Below are positions 8,466 to 16,488 of a DNA stretch of 58,853 nucleotides, piece after piece. The DNA lies in IMG/VR virus record IMGVR_UViG_3300023184_006354, positions 1-58,853 of that record. One strand, given 5' to 3'. Source of the DNA: a virus. The first letter of the stretch is position 1; every line of letters begins with the position of its first letter. The translations under genes and the position numbers were made by a program. Under the pieces are notes generated by a model. The model saw only the letters and a list, made by a program, of their open reading frames with translations. It was not told where the DNA came from and searched no databases.

Positions 8466-11023
8466 ATCTTTTTAATTTCGCTAAGTTTCATATATATATC
8501 ATGATCTTGAATTGCTACTAGATCAGCAAATATACAATCTTCTTTTTTAATGCCTTTAACTATCACAATATTCTTTTCGTCTGGATTCTTATTACCATTA
8601 AGAGTTTTGCAGTTTTCTATTTTATCATTAAATAATAATACAGTAATATCGCCAGTTTCATCTGATACTTTAAGTCTTAGGTATTTCGTCTTCTTTTCAT
8701 TCTTTGATGTTCCAGAATATACATCTGTTATTTCTCCAACTAATGCTACTTTTTGATTTACTGGTAAATCGATAATTTCATTAATAAGTAATAAATCTTC
8801 TCTTTTTTCATGAAAAATATCTTTTAATGTTCTTTCGTAAGTATAACCAAGAAGTCTTTTTTCGTAATACCAATTAGCGAAACTTTCACTTTTGCTATTT
8901 TGGTTATAGATCTTAAGATAAGGTTCGTATTTAGATTTAATCGTATCTAATCTAGAACTCTTAATTATTACTTTATTCTTTTCATCAGTAAATACATTTA
9001 AATGTTTAATTATTCTAATAAGATCATAATCAAATTGCTCTGCAAATGAAATCGCATACTTCTTTTCTTTTGCTGTTAATATATTCCAAAGTTGGGCTTC
9101 TAGTACTATTTTACTTCTAGATTGTTTGAATCCAGTTAAAGCTCCAGCTTGAATCAATGAGCATAATACTCCAATATTAAGATCTGCTTCTTCTGCTGCT
9201 TGAAAAATTTCAAACTTATTAGAATACTTGTTTCTAAATCCGTTTAGCTTTTCAATTGATTTATCTGAAATGCCTTTAATTGATAATAGTCCAAATCTGA
9301 TATCTGAACCTTCTATAGAGAAATCCATTTCAGATTTAATAATATGGGGCTTTAATAATTTAATATCAAAATGTCCCATTTCTTTTTGAATCTTAGATAT
9401 TTCACCAATTGGATCTGGTTCGTTTCTGGTCATCTTTAATAAAGACAAAAAGAATTGTTGAGGATAATTAAACTTCAAATAAATAGTAATCGCGGCTAAG
9501 GCTGCATAAGCAATTGAATGGGATTTATTAAATGAATAGTTCGCTGAATCCTCCAAGATTTTCCATAAGATTTCTCCTACTTCTTTTGGAAGTTTATTTT
9601 GTTTAATCTTATCTTCAATCTTCTTCTTCCAAGCTTTAATTTCTTCTGTTTTCTTTTTGCCTACAATTCTTCTTAAGATTTCTGCTTCATCCAGCGTGAA
9701 TCCAATCTTATTAGCCATCTTCATTAATTGCTCTTGATATAAAGCTACTCCACCAGTATCTTTTAATATATCATCAAAGAATGGATGAATACTTTCGGAT
9801 TGTTGAAAATTAGTATGAGCAGCATATTTATCGGCAAATTGCAAAGCTCCAGGTCTAGCTAAGGCTAAAACTCCACTTAATTCTTCTAGATTCTTTGGCT
9901 TAACTTTTTGACAAACTTTAAAATTAGTTTCTGCTTCGATCTGGAATAGACCATGAGGATTTCTTAAGTCTTGTAGATTTCTATAGATCGATTCATCATT
10001 CAAATCAATGTCCGTTATTTTTTTACCAATACTTTTACAAACGTCATCTACTACAGAAACACTTCTTAAACCTAGAATGTCGAGTTTAATATTAAATAAT
10101 GAAACCCAGCTCATGTCAAAACTTGATACTGCTTCTTTATCTCCAGATAATTCAGTTGGACAAGAATTCTCTAGATCATTATAAGACAATAAAACTCCAG
10201 ATGGATGAACACCTTTATTTTTAATTAAGTTCCTTAGTCTAAGAGCGATAGCATAAATATCTTTATTATTGTCACACCATTCTTTAAATTTAGGTACATC
10301 GTCGTAAGCTGTGGTGATATCTTTAACTTGTCCGAAGATTTTAGGAATCAAAGATGATACTTCTGTCATCTCCTGTTCTGATTTTTCTCCAACAATTTTT
10401 CCACACTCTTTAATCAATAATTTTCCGCTCAATGTATTTAATGTTAAAATCTTGCTAGTCTTACCTTTGAATTGTTCTTCTAAATATTGTAAAACTTTAT
10501 GTCTATTATAATAACAAATATCTAAATCTACGTCACACATCAAACTGCCATCTAAATAGGTTACCCCATCAACAACTTGCTTTTTAGCTCTAATCTTGGA
10601 TATAAATCTTTCAAAATAAAGATCATATTTAACTGGATCAATTTGAGTGACTCCAATCAGGTATAATATAAGAGAACCAGCTGCCGAACCTCTACCTAAT
10701 CCAACTGGAATATTATTCTTGTTGCAATAATCAATAACGCTCCAAACTAAAATAATATAATCAATAAACTCTAGTTCTTTAAGAGTTTCTAATTCGTACT
10801 TTGCTCTTTCAATATATTTTTTATATAAATCTGAGTCTTTTTTAAGATTTAACTTTTTAAATCCTTTTAAAGCTAATGCTCTAAGAAATTCGTAATTTGA
10901 TACATCTTCACTTACTTCTAAGTCGTGCTTGTATTCATTATCAATTTTAAACTCTGGAAGTCTTACTCCATAAAGAGGTAAGTCTACTTGATCAAACAAA
11001 CTATTAAAATCTTTATTCGTCAT
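8462..11023 (-). CDS. dnaE: DNA polymerase III alpha subunit lacking the PHP domain (853 aa)
   Basis: Family C replicative polymerase. Visible landmarks: GLGRGSAAGSL (palm/finger start, near residue 108), DVDLDI carrying the first two catalytic aspartates, FNIKLDILGLRS with the third, GVALYQEQLM, RRIVGKKK and YSFNKSHSIAYA. The C-terminal 100 residues form an OB-like fold (VALVGEITDVYSG ... LRLKVSDETGDITVLLF). The usual N-terminal PHP domain of about 280 residues is absent: the protein begins at the normal PHP/palm boundary, and the PHP part is a separate gene at 12394-13152. Its start overlaps the preceding small gene by 11 bases, implying coupled translation. No obvious clamp-binding motif was seen near the end. 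Confidence 0.93.
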   Translation of the reverse strand: MTNKDFNSLFDQVDLPLYGVRLPEFKIDNEYKHDLEVSEDVSNYEFLRALALKGFKKLNLKKDSDLYKKYIERAKYELETLKELEFIDYIILVWSVIDYCNKNNIPVGLGRGSAAGSLILYLIGVTQIDPVKYDLYFERFISKIRAKKQVVDGVTYLDGSLMCDVDLDICYYNRHKVLQYLEEQFKGKTSKILTLNTLSGKLLIKECGKIVGEKSEQEMTEVSSLIPKIFGQVKDITTAYDDVPKFKEWCDNNKDIYAIALRLRNLIKNKGVHPSGVLLSYNDLENSCPTELSGDKEAVSSFDMSWVSLFNIKLDILGLRSVSVVDDVCKSIGKKITDIDLNDESIYRNLQDLRNPHGLFQIEAETNFKVCQKVKPKNLEELSGVLALARPGALQFADKYAAHTNFQQSESIHPFFDDILKDTGGVALYQEQLMKMANKIGFTLDEAEILRRIVGKKKTEEIKAWKKKIEDKIKQNKLPKEVGEILWKILEDSANYSFNKSHSIAYAALAAITIYLKFNYPQQFFLSLLKMTRNEPDPIGEISKIQKEMGHFDIKLLKPHIIKSEMDFSIEGSDIRFGLLSIKGISDKSIEKLNGFRNKYSNKFEIFQAAEEADLNIGVLCSLIQAGALTGFKQSRSKIVLEAQLWNILTAKEKKYAISFAEQFDYDLIRIIKHLNVFTDEKNKVIIKSSRLDTIKSKYEPYLKIYNQNSKSESFANWYYEKRLLGYTYERTLKDIFHEKREDLLLINEIIDLPVNQKVALVGEITDVYSGTSKNEKKTKYLRLKVSDETGDITVLLFNDKIENCKTLNGNKNPDEKNIVIVKGIKKEDCIFADLVAIQDHDIYMKLSEIKKI

Positions 11024-11237
11024 CTTCTTCCTCTTCTTCTTTTCTTATTTTATCTATTTCTTTATCAAAAGCCGATAATCCAGTAGCCAGAATTCTCATA
11101 GAGGACTTATCTTTTAAATGAAAGAATACATCTGCTTTGCCTTGCTTTTTCCCCTTTTGAACGGTTATAAGAAGATACTCTATGCCATTATCTTCTAGCT
11201 TTTGCGTCAAATCATATACATCATCTAAAGATCCCAT
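11013..11237 (-). CDS. Small protein with acidic tail inside the polymerase operon (74 aa)
   Basis: Unknown family. Residues 1-60 give an alpha/beta pattern (LEDNGIEYLLITVQKG, DVFFHLKD); the end is KEEEEEDDE. It lies between the proofreading exonuclease and the polymerase, overlapping the latter by 11 bases, so it is probably made in step with them and may be a polymerase accessory. ATG at 11237 is preferred over the TTG four codons upstream. Confidence 0.65.
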   Translation of the reverse strand: MGSLDDVYDLTQKLEDNGIEYLLITVQKGKKQGKADVFFHLKDKSSMRILATGLSAFDKEIDKIRKEEEEEDDE

Positions 11238-11238
11238 A

Positions 11239-11877
11239 TTATAACTCAATTTGCCACTTTAATTTATTCCAAACTTTTAAGTTAAGATCAAGATCGTTAA
11301 TTGCATCATGCAATTTATCATAGTCATGATCTATACTATTCTCTTTACCAAGGAATGTCAAGCTACTTTTTACATCTTTTCGTTTTGTATGATACGTTTT
11401 ATATTGATATTCTAATAAATCAGTATTGGGTTTATATGGAGTTCCATACTTTATCCCTCTAGCTATACAATTAGTATCAATTATCTTATTCATTAAATGA
11501 TCCCAATGACAACCCATAGATTCATATAATTCTTTAATTAAGAAAATATCAAAACCAAGAATATTGTGTCCAATAATATAATCTGCATGATCTAACCAAT
11601 CTTTGATTGTGGGAAAAGCTTCTTTAATATCAAGACCTTCCTTTTGAACTTTCTTGTGGTCGTATCTTGTTATTCTTGCTGCATTATCACTAATTTTCAA
11701 ATCAGTATTCCACTTAATATAAAAATTCTTGCTATCAGTTTTAAAATCACCTTTAGCTTTTATCATTCCAATTTGCCAAGGTAGATTATGGCAGAAATTC
11801 AAGCAAAGATTAAATGTTTCTAAATCAATAAAAACAAAAGTTTTAATCTTGTCGTATCTTAATAAATGTTCGTCCAT
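11239..11877 (-). CDS. DEDDh 3'-5' exonuclease (DnaQ-like proofreading), 212 aa
   Basis: Three exonuclease motifs are visible: Exo I FIDLETF (Asp and Glu metal ligands, about residue 18), Exo II GHNILGFD (about residue 102) and Exo III with HDAINDLDLNLKVW (His plus Asp of the DEDDh subclass). The length suits a stand-alone epsilon-type subunit. Position directly before the 74-aa protein and Pol III core argues that it proofreads for that polymerase. The start ATG follows an AGGA element within a tight junction with the 172-aa gene. Confidence 0.85.
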   Translation of the reverse strand: MDEHLLRYDKIKTFVFIDLETFNLCLNFCHNLPWQIGMIKAKGDFKTDSKNFYIKWNTDLKISDNAARITRYDHKKVQKEGLDIKEAFPTIKDWLDHADYIIGHNILGFDIFLIKELYESMGCHWDHLMNKIIDTNCIARGIKYGTPYKPNTDLLEYQYKTYHTKRKDVKSSLTFLGKENSIDHDYDKLHDAINDLDLNLKVWNKLKWQIEL

Positions 11878-11878
11878 A

Positions 11879-12397
11879 TTATCCTAAATCTGCGAATGGA
11901 TCATCAATTGATTTATTTTGATCATGTTTTTCATATATCTGATATGGAATTTTCATGTCTCTAATATTGTAATGCCATTCTAGATGCTCTAATTTGTTTT
12001 GTTTAAACCAGTTTCCATTGTCTTCTGTAAGATTATACATATGAAATGCGTTAAGATTTTCTGCAAAAGCAACAATATAAACTGGAGCTTTTAACAAATT
12101 TCCAAACCAAACGCTCATATATTTTTGCTGATCTCTTTTACAATATCTTGTCAAAATTGATTCAAAATATTTTGGCGAAGGTGCGCGAGTATAGTCGTCA
12201 ATTCTAGTTAATTCTAAAACCGCTTTAGCTTCTGGTATCTGATTTTTAAATGTTACGCAGATCAAGTCTTGATCTATGGCATATAATCCATTTTCACCAT
12301 AAATCATATTCCTATATAGAAGAGTTCTATCTTCATTATCTTTTCTTTGACGAACTTTATTTCCATACTCATTAACAATTTTTTCTATAGTTTTCAT
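11879..12397 (-). CDS. Hypothetical replication-operon protein with FADLG tail (172 aa)
   Basis: Not recognised. Compact alpha/beta protein of 172 residues with aromatic patches (YMSVWFGNLLKAPVYIVAFAE; EHLEWHYNIRDM). Its last residues, DDPFADLG, resemble the end of the PD-(D/E)XK nuclease in the same region (HDAFADLN), suggesting a common docking peptide. Start overlaps the PHP-gene stop (ATGA). Confidence 0.6.
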   Translation of the reverse strand: MKTIEKIVNEYGNKVRQRKDNEDRTLLYRNMIYGENGLYAIDQDLICVTFKNQIPEAKAVLELTRIDDYTRAPSPKYFESILTRYCKRDQQKYMSVWFGNLLKAPVYIVAFAENLNAFHMYNLTEDNGNWFKQNKLEHLEWHYNIRDMKIPYQIYEKHDQNKSIDDPFADLG

Positions 12398-13152
12398 TTG
12401 TTTTTAGTAGATAAGCTTTCAAAAGAAAATCGATTGCTGGTCATATGTGATAATTCTGGTTTATTCAAAGTGGTTCGATTGTTAATGCATCTGAATGTTA
12501 AATATGCTTTAAAATCCTTGCCGTTTTTATAGTAGATGCTTTTAGTATTTAAGGTTTCTAGTTTATTAGCTTTGGCGTAAGCTAAAACTTTAGCCTTAAT
12601 AATATGATCAAATGGAAGACTATTATTTTCAATGAATAATATTGGTTTAGTAAATTCTAAATCTGGCACACAAACTGTTCCTCTTAATGTGTTATTAAAA
12701 ATGAAAGAATCATAAAATGGAATACATAATATTAAATTCTTATCACTCCATAATGATTTTAAAGTTTTGAAATCTATTCTTGGTTCGTAATAAAAACCAT
12801 CTTTTGCAGCAATTGAAAATATTTTAATTAAATCTTTGTAGCCTTGTTCGTTCTTAAAAAATATAACTACTTTAGAAGTTTTTTGACGAGATTCTTCTGA
12901 CCTTTCATTCATATCATCGTTTATAGAAATCCTTAATCCATATCTTAAGTTAATATTATATTTCTTGGTATTAGTATAAGCTTGCAAAAATGAAGTCATA
13001 TTATCTTCAACTAGACTGACTTCTTTCAAGTTATTATCTTTTGCTATATCTATAATAGAATCTGGTTGATTCTCTTCTTTCTCTTCGTCTTCAAGAGTAA
13101 GAATAGATCTTCCAATACTAAAATGAGACTTAAATAATGGCATTACTTCCAT
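12394..13152 (-). CDS. Stand-alone, degenerate PHP domain of DNA polymerase III alpha (252 aa)
   Basis: The whole length aligns in order with the N-terminal PHP domain of Pol III alpha: FKSHFSIGRSILTL (normally HLRVHSDYSLLDG-like), EVSLVEDNMTSF (aLaiTDh-like), NINLRYGLRI (gIkpIiGcE-like), VVIFFKNEQGYKDLIKI, GFYYEPRID, and LNTKSIYYKNGKDFKAYL (TnDvhYl-like). Most metal-binding His/Asp/Glu positions are replaced, so it is probably structural rather than a phosphoesterase. With the 853-aa core it would rebuild a full alpha subunit from two chains. Leaderless promoter; ATG at 13152 six bases from the -10. Confidence 0.78.
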   Translation of the reverse strand: MEVMPLFKSHFSIGRSILTLEDEEKEENQPDSIIDIAKDNNLKEVSLVEDNMTSFLQAYTNTKKYNINLRYGLRISINDDMNERSEESRQKTSKVVIFFKNEQGYKDLIKIFSIAAKDGFYYEPRIDFKTLKSLWSDKNLILCIPFYDSFIFNNTLRGTVCVPDLEFTKPILFIENNSLPFDHIIKAKVLAYAKANKLETLNTKSIYYKNGKDFKAYLTFRCINNRTTLNKPELSHMTSNRFSFESLSTKNK

Positions 13153-13158
13153 TTGGAT

Positions 13159-13187
13159 ATTATAATTAATATATGTTATGGTGTCAA
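13159..13187 (-). promoter_or_regulatory. Leaderless promoter for the PHP-exonuclease-polymerase operon
   Basis: Minus strand TTGACA (13187-13182), 17 bp, TATAAT (13164-13159), 6 nt, ATG at 13152: a full consensus promoter starting the run PHP, 172-aa, exonuclease, 74-aa, Pol III. Confidence 0.85.
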
Positions 13188-13190
13188 TAG

Positions 13191-14144
13191 CTAATTTAAA
13201 TCAGCAAAAGCATCATGATTTTCACCTTGCTTAAGTTGTGGCCATTTTGGACAGCCTTCATATTTTCTAGTTTCTACTTTAAATCCTTTGATATCTTTGA
13301 AATTATTCTCTAAACTAGTTTCAACTACTTCGCCTTTATCATTTAATTTAACATAATATTCATAAGGATCTTTATATGGACATTTCCAGCCACCTACTTT
13401 GCACATCCATTTATTCTTTTCGTTATCTATTGCGAAGTTAGCTTTAGCAGAATTTTCATCAAACTTATTAACATAATCATTGATATGCTCTAAGTAGTGT
13501 TCAAAGCCAGTAATTTGTTCATCTGTAAAAGTTAACTCTTGAATAGGTTGCTTTGGAAACCTAAGAAACAAGAACTTTACAATAGGCTTTAATTTGGGCC
13601 ATAATTTTTTACTTGCTAGACTATACATCATGGCTTGAATATTGGCTTCAAGGTCATCACCCCTAAACTTGTATTTGGAGCTCTTATAGTCGATTATATG
13701 CATTTCTTTTTTGGTTTTAATAGGCTTATCTATAAAACCTCGAATATGGTATTTAGGCTCTTGACTTTCAATATTAAAGGAATATTCTGGTTTAACTATA
13801 TCTCCATGCTCACCAAAGAAATCATGCTTTAAACCCACTAAAATCATATCATTTAATAGCTTATAATTACTATCATCTAATTTAACTTTTTTAGCTAATT
13901 TTTTAACTAATCTATCGACACCTTTATCACCATCAATTGCGTTCTTTTTTATTATTCTCTTATAATTTTCAAGATGTCTCTTGTTTAAAAGTAGTTCAAA
14001 AACTGTATGGCAAATAGTACCACGATCACTTCCATCATTAGATCTTTGTGGAACTTTAGTATGATAGTTATTCCAATAAACCCAAGAACAAGTTTCAAGG
14101 GTTTTTATTCTTGAAGCGGATAAAATTTTATTTTGTTGTGTCAT
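13191..14144 (-). CDS. PD-(D/E)XK nuclease, RecB/Cas4-like (317 aa)
   Basis: PDDEXK_1-type nuclease of the RecB/AddB/Cas4 group. Seen in order: LSASRIKTLETCSWVYW, RGTICHTVFELLL (His and Glu), HIRGFIDKPI (Asp), MHIIDYKSSKY (catalytic D-x-K), and QAMMYSLASK. Two Cys near the end (WMCKVGGWKCPY) recall the Fe-S cysteines of Cas4/AddB, but the fourth ligand set is not clear. Likely a recombination or DNA-processing exonuclease. Its C-terminus HDAFADLN matches that of the 172-aa neighbour. Its first bases overlap the GIY-YIG gene by 17. Confidence 0.82.
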   Translation of the reverse strand: MTQQNKILSASRIKTLETCSWVYWNNYHTKVPQRSNDGSDRGTICHTVFELLLNKRHLENYKRIIKKNAIDGDKGVDRLVKKLAKKVKLDDSNYKLLNDMILVGLKHDFFGEHGDIVKPEYSFNIESQEPKYHIRGFIDKPIKTKKEMHIIDYKSSKYKFRGDDLEANIQAMMYSLASKKLWPKLKPIVKFLFLRFPKQPIQELTFTDEQITGFEHYLEHINDYVNKFDENSAKANFAIDNEKNKWMCKVGGWKCPYKDPYEYYVKLNDKGEVVETSLENNFKDIKGFKVETRKYEGCPKWPQLKQGENHDAFADLN

Positions 14145-14892
14145 AAATTTTTAATTCTTTCATTTTTCTTATTTTGGCTTTAATCGCTTCTTTTCTTGAT
14201 CTAAATCTTCCTAGGTGAAATGTTTTATTATTAAATCTTAATCTAGCTTGCCATTTTTTTCTTTTTGGGTCATAATATAAATTAGATTCTTCTTTAGAAG
14301 TTTTTTTAATAAAGAAATTATAAAAATTTTTTAAATTTTGTCTTGACCATTTATTTTTTTTATTTTTATGATTTATAATTGCTTCATTCCCATATAGAAA
14401 CAAAACCATTTTATCATATGCTATGGACGCTTTGATTTCTGAAGAAAATGCTTTTTTATATTTAATATTTCTATGTCTTAATTCCGCATGTATAGAGTTT
14501 TTATCTTTATAAACTCCAACATATTTAGATGTTTTATTTTTACTTTTTAGTTTACCTTGATTGCTTTTACTCATTTTTTCTATAGAAATTTTAGTTAAAA
14601 TTCTATTGGGTTGATATATTTCCAAATTATATCCATTTGGTGATAAAGTATTATATTTTAATATATTTTTTGTTTCTAATTTTGGAAGATTTTTATTATT
14701 AGATTTCAAGATTGGTTCAAATTTAAAATTTTGGTATCCATATTTTTTAATAGCAAATTCTATTGGTGTTCTTGGGCTTTTGTTAGCTTTACTTTTATGT
14801 TCTGTCCACCTTCTAGTGGGATTTTCTGCAGTAGTTTTACCAATATATATTTTATTATTGATTAAATTTGTTATTTTATAAATATATCCCAT
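14128..14892 (-). CDS. GIY-YIG homing endonuclease with AP2-like DNA-binding repeats (254 aa)
   Basis: N-terminal GIY-YIG nuclease: GYIYKITNLINNKIYIGKTT, RRWTEHK, with conserved Arg and Asn-containing following segment. Downstream are two AP2-like modules (KYVGVYKDKNSIHAELRH and LYYDPKRKKWQARLRFNNK ... LGRFRSRKEA). Free-standing endonucleases of this build are mobile genes of phages that cut homologous DNA lacking them. It is inserted between primase and nuclease genes and slightly overlaps the latter. A 43-base gap precedes it, with TAATAAT four bases before the ATG but no clear -35. Confidence 0.9.
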   Translation of the reverse strand: MGYIYKITNLINNKIYIGKTTAENPTRRWTEHKSKANKSPRTPIEFAIKKYGYQNFKFEPILKSNNKNLPKLETKNILKYNTLSPNGYNLEIYQPNRILTKISIEKMSKSNQGKLKSKNKTSKYVGVYKDKNSIHAELRHRNIKYKKAFSSEIKASIAYDKMVLFLYGNEAIINHKNKKNKWSRQNLKNFYNFFIKKTSKEESNLYYDPKRKKWQARLRFNNKTFHLGRFRSRKEAIKAKIRKMKELKIYDTTK

Positions 14893-14935
14893 AAAAATTA
14901 TTACACTACTTTTACCCTTTTTGCTCCATTATATT

Positions 14936-15844
14936 TTAAAGATTGTTTTTCCATTGTAATATTTCTTCGGAACTCATTTCTCCGAAATCTTTCTTGGATG
15001 GTAATTTAATCTCTAATTGCCTTGAATCAAAATATCTTAATAATTTATTATAAGCTTTTTCTGACGCAATATTCCCAGCGCTATTTTTTTCTTGATCATT
15101 ATTAAATGATATATAAATTTTAGTAGGATCAACTTTTAGTAAAACATTTAGAATTGATACGCTAACCTCTAATCCAAAAGTAACTATAGTATTTTTAATT
15201 CCAGCTTCCCATAGAGATAAACAATCACCAATACTTTCCACCAAGAATACTTCTTTAGATTTTTGAATGTCATCAATATTCAAGAATAAAGGATAACACC
15301 AATTAATCTTTTCTCCCAAGTGTTTCCATTTGATCTTGCTTTGAGAATTTAAATCTCTTCCAGAAAATCCTACGATATCTTTTTTACTATTAAGAATTGG
15401 AAATACGTATCTATTTTTCATTTTGCCATTATCTGCTACTCCGCCTAAAAACAAGTTTAAGGTTTCTTGTGATACTCCTCTATTAATCCAATAAGCGTGA
15501 TCTTTTTTTAGTTTTAAAAGTAAATCTTTATCAAAAGTTTTTGCGGATTTAATCTTTGGTTTTTCGTCCTTAAGAACTGTGCTTCCAACAAAATTCTTTT
15601 CTTTAAGCCATGTTTTTGCTTGGTCTTGGGTTTCTAATTTTAGACTAAGTTTAATTAAAGTAGCAAAATCGCCACTTATATTTTCTTTAAAATCAACCCA
15701 GTTTCCAGAGTCTTTATAAATCCTTAAAACAGAATCGTTATCGCTATCTCTATAGATTGGTCTTGCTCTATATTCTTTTCCACAATCTTTGAGTGAGTAA
15801 CCTATATTGGTTAACACTTCGTGAATATTTATTCCACTTTCCAT
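14936..15844 (-). CDS. DnaG-type primase with Toprim domain, zinc finger lost (302 aa)
   Basis: Residues 1-75 follow the CHC2 zinc domain layout (YRARPIYRDSDNDSVLRIY, GNWVDFKENISGDFATLI), yet the zinc-binding Cys/His are absent. Residues 130-200 match the primase N-lobe (YWINRGVSQETLNLFLGG, NRYVFPILNSKKDIVGFSGR). The Toprim core has FLVESIGDCLSLWEAGI (Glu) and ISFNNDQEKNSAG (Asp). Synthesises RNA primers, presumably with the DnaB helicase nearby. Short for DnaG: no C-terminal helicase-binding domain. Overlaps the ThyX gene by 16 bases. Confidence 0.85.
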   Translation of the reverse strand: MESGINIHEVLTNIGYSLKDCGKEYRARPIYRDSDNDSVLRIYKDSGNWVDFKENISGDFATLIKLSLKLETQDQAKTWLKEKNFVGSTVLKDEKPKIKSAKTFDKDLLLKLKKDHAYWINRGVSQETLNLFLGGVADNGKMKNRYVFPILNSKKDIVGFSGRDLNSQSKIKWKHLGEKINWCYPLFLNIDDIQKSKEVFLVESIGDCLSLWEAGIKNTIVTFGLEVSVSILNVLLKVDPTKIYISFNNDQEKNSAGNIASEKAYNKLLRYFDSRQLEIKLPSKKDFGEMSSEEILQWKNNL

Positions 15845-16488
15845 TGTAATGCCTCACTTATTATAGGAAAATTTTGAATAAAAATATTCTTACATTCATC
15901 TGCAATTAATCTATGTTCTTTTTGAGTATTCTGTTCTGTTCTTAAATCAAGATAGTGAACCCAACTTCTAAGTGACCCCTTCATGTACATTGTGGTTTCG
16001 GTTGTTAATGGAAGAATCATTCGTGCTACTTCTTTTGCGATTCCTCCTTGAATCATCTTATCATAAGCTGCAGTTGAAGCTTCTATCGCTTGTTTTACTG
16101 AGCTATATAAATCTGCATATCTTAAATCTGTTGGGTCTAATAAATTCTCTCCGACTTGACGATTTTTATCTCCTTGTAATCTAAATTCAATATCTTCAAA
16201 AGCTGTTGCGACGCTATATCTTTGGCTAAACTCTTGAAAACTAAATGATCTATGTCTTAAGATTTGCGCTGCAATTGCCCTGCTAGTTTTAATTTCAACT
16301 GTCATATCAACCATTTCAAATGGACTCCAATGCTTATGTTTAATTAAAAAGCTAAGTAATTTGGGCGCAGATTCAGAATTCATTTGATTTGATGGATTGC
16401 TGACTCTAGCGCAATACGCAACTAGATCTTCTGCGTTTTTTAATCCTTCAATATCTGGTTTGGTTATAGATATTAATTTTACGTTCAC
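15829..16488 (-). CDS. thyX: Flavin-dependent thymidylate synthase ThyX (219 aa)
   Basis: The ThyX signature is present as RHRSFSFQEFSQRY (about residue 77), with HWSPFEMVDMTVEI before it and LRSWVHYLDLRTEQNTQKEHR after it; length is typical. Makes dTMP from dUMP using FAD, NADPH and methylene-tetrahydrofolate. Fits the dNTP supply theme (RNR, dCMP deaminase, dNMP kinase elsewhere in the window). GTG start overlaps the helicase TGA stop, indicating coupled translation. Confidence 0.97.
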   Translation of the reverse strand: MNVKLISITKPDIEGLKNAEDLVAYCARVSNPSNQMNSESAPKLLSFLIKHKHWSPFEMVDMTVEIKTSRAIAAQILRHRSFSFQEFSQRYSVATAFEDIEFRLQGDKNRQVGENLLDPTDLRYADLYSSVKQAIEASTAAYDKMIQGGIAKEVARMILPLTTETTMYMKGSLRSWVHYLDLRTEQNTQKEHRLIADECKNIFIQNFPIISEALQWKVE

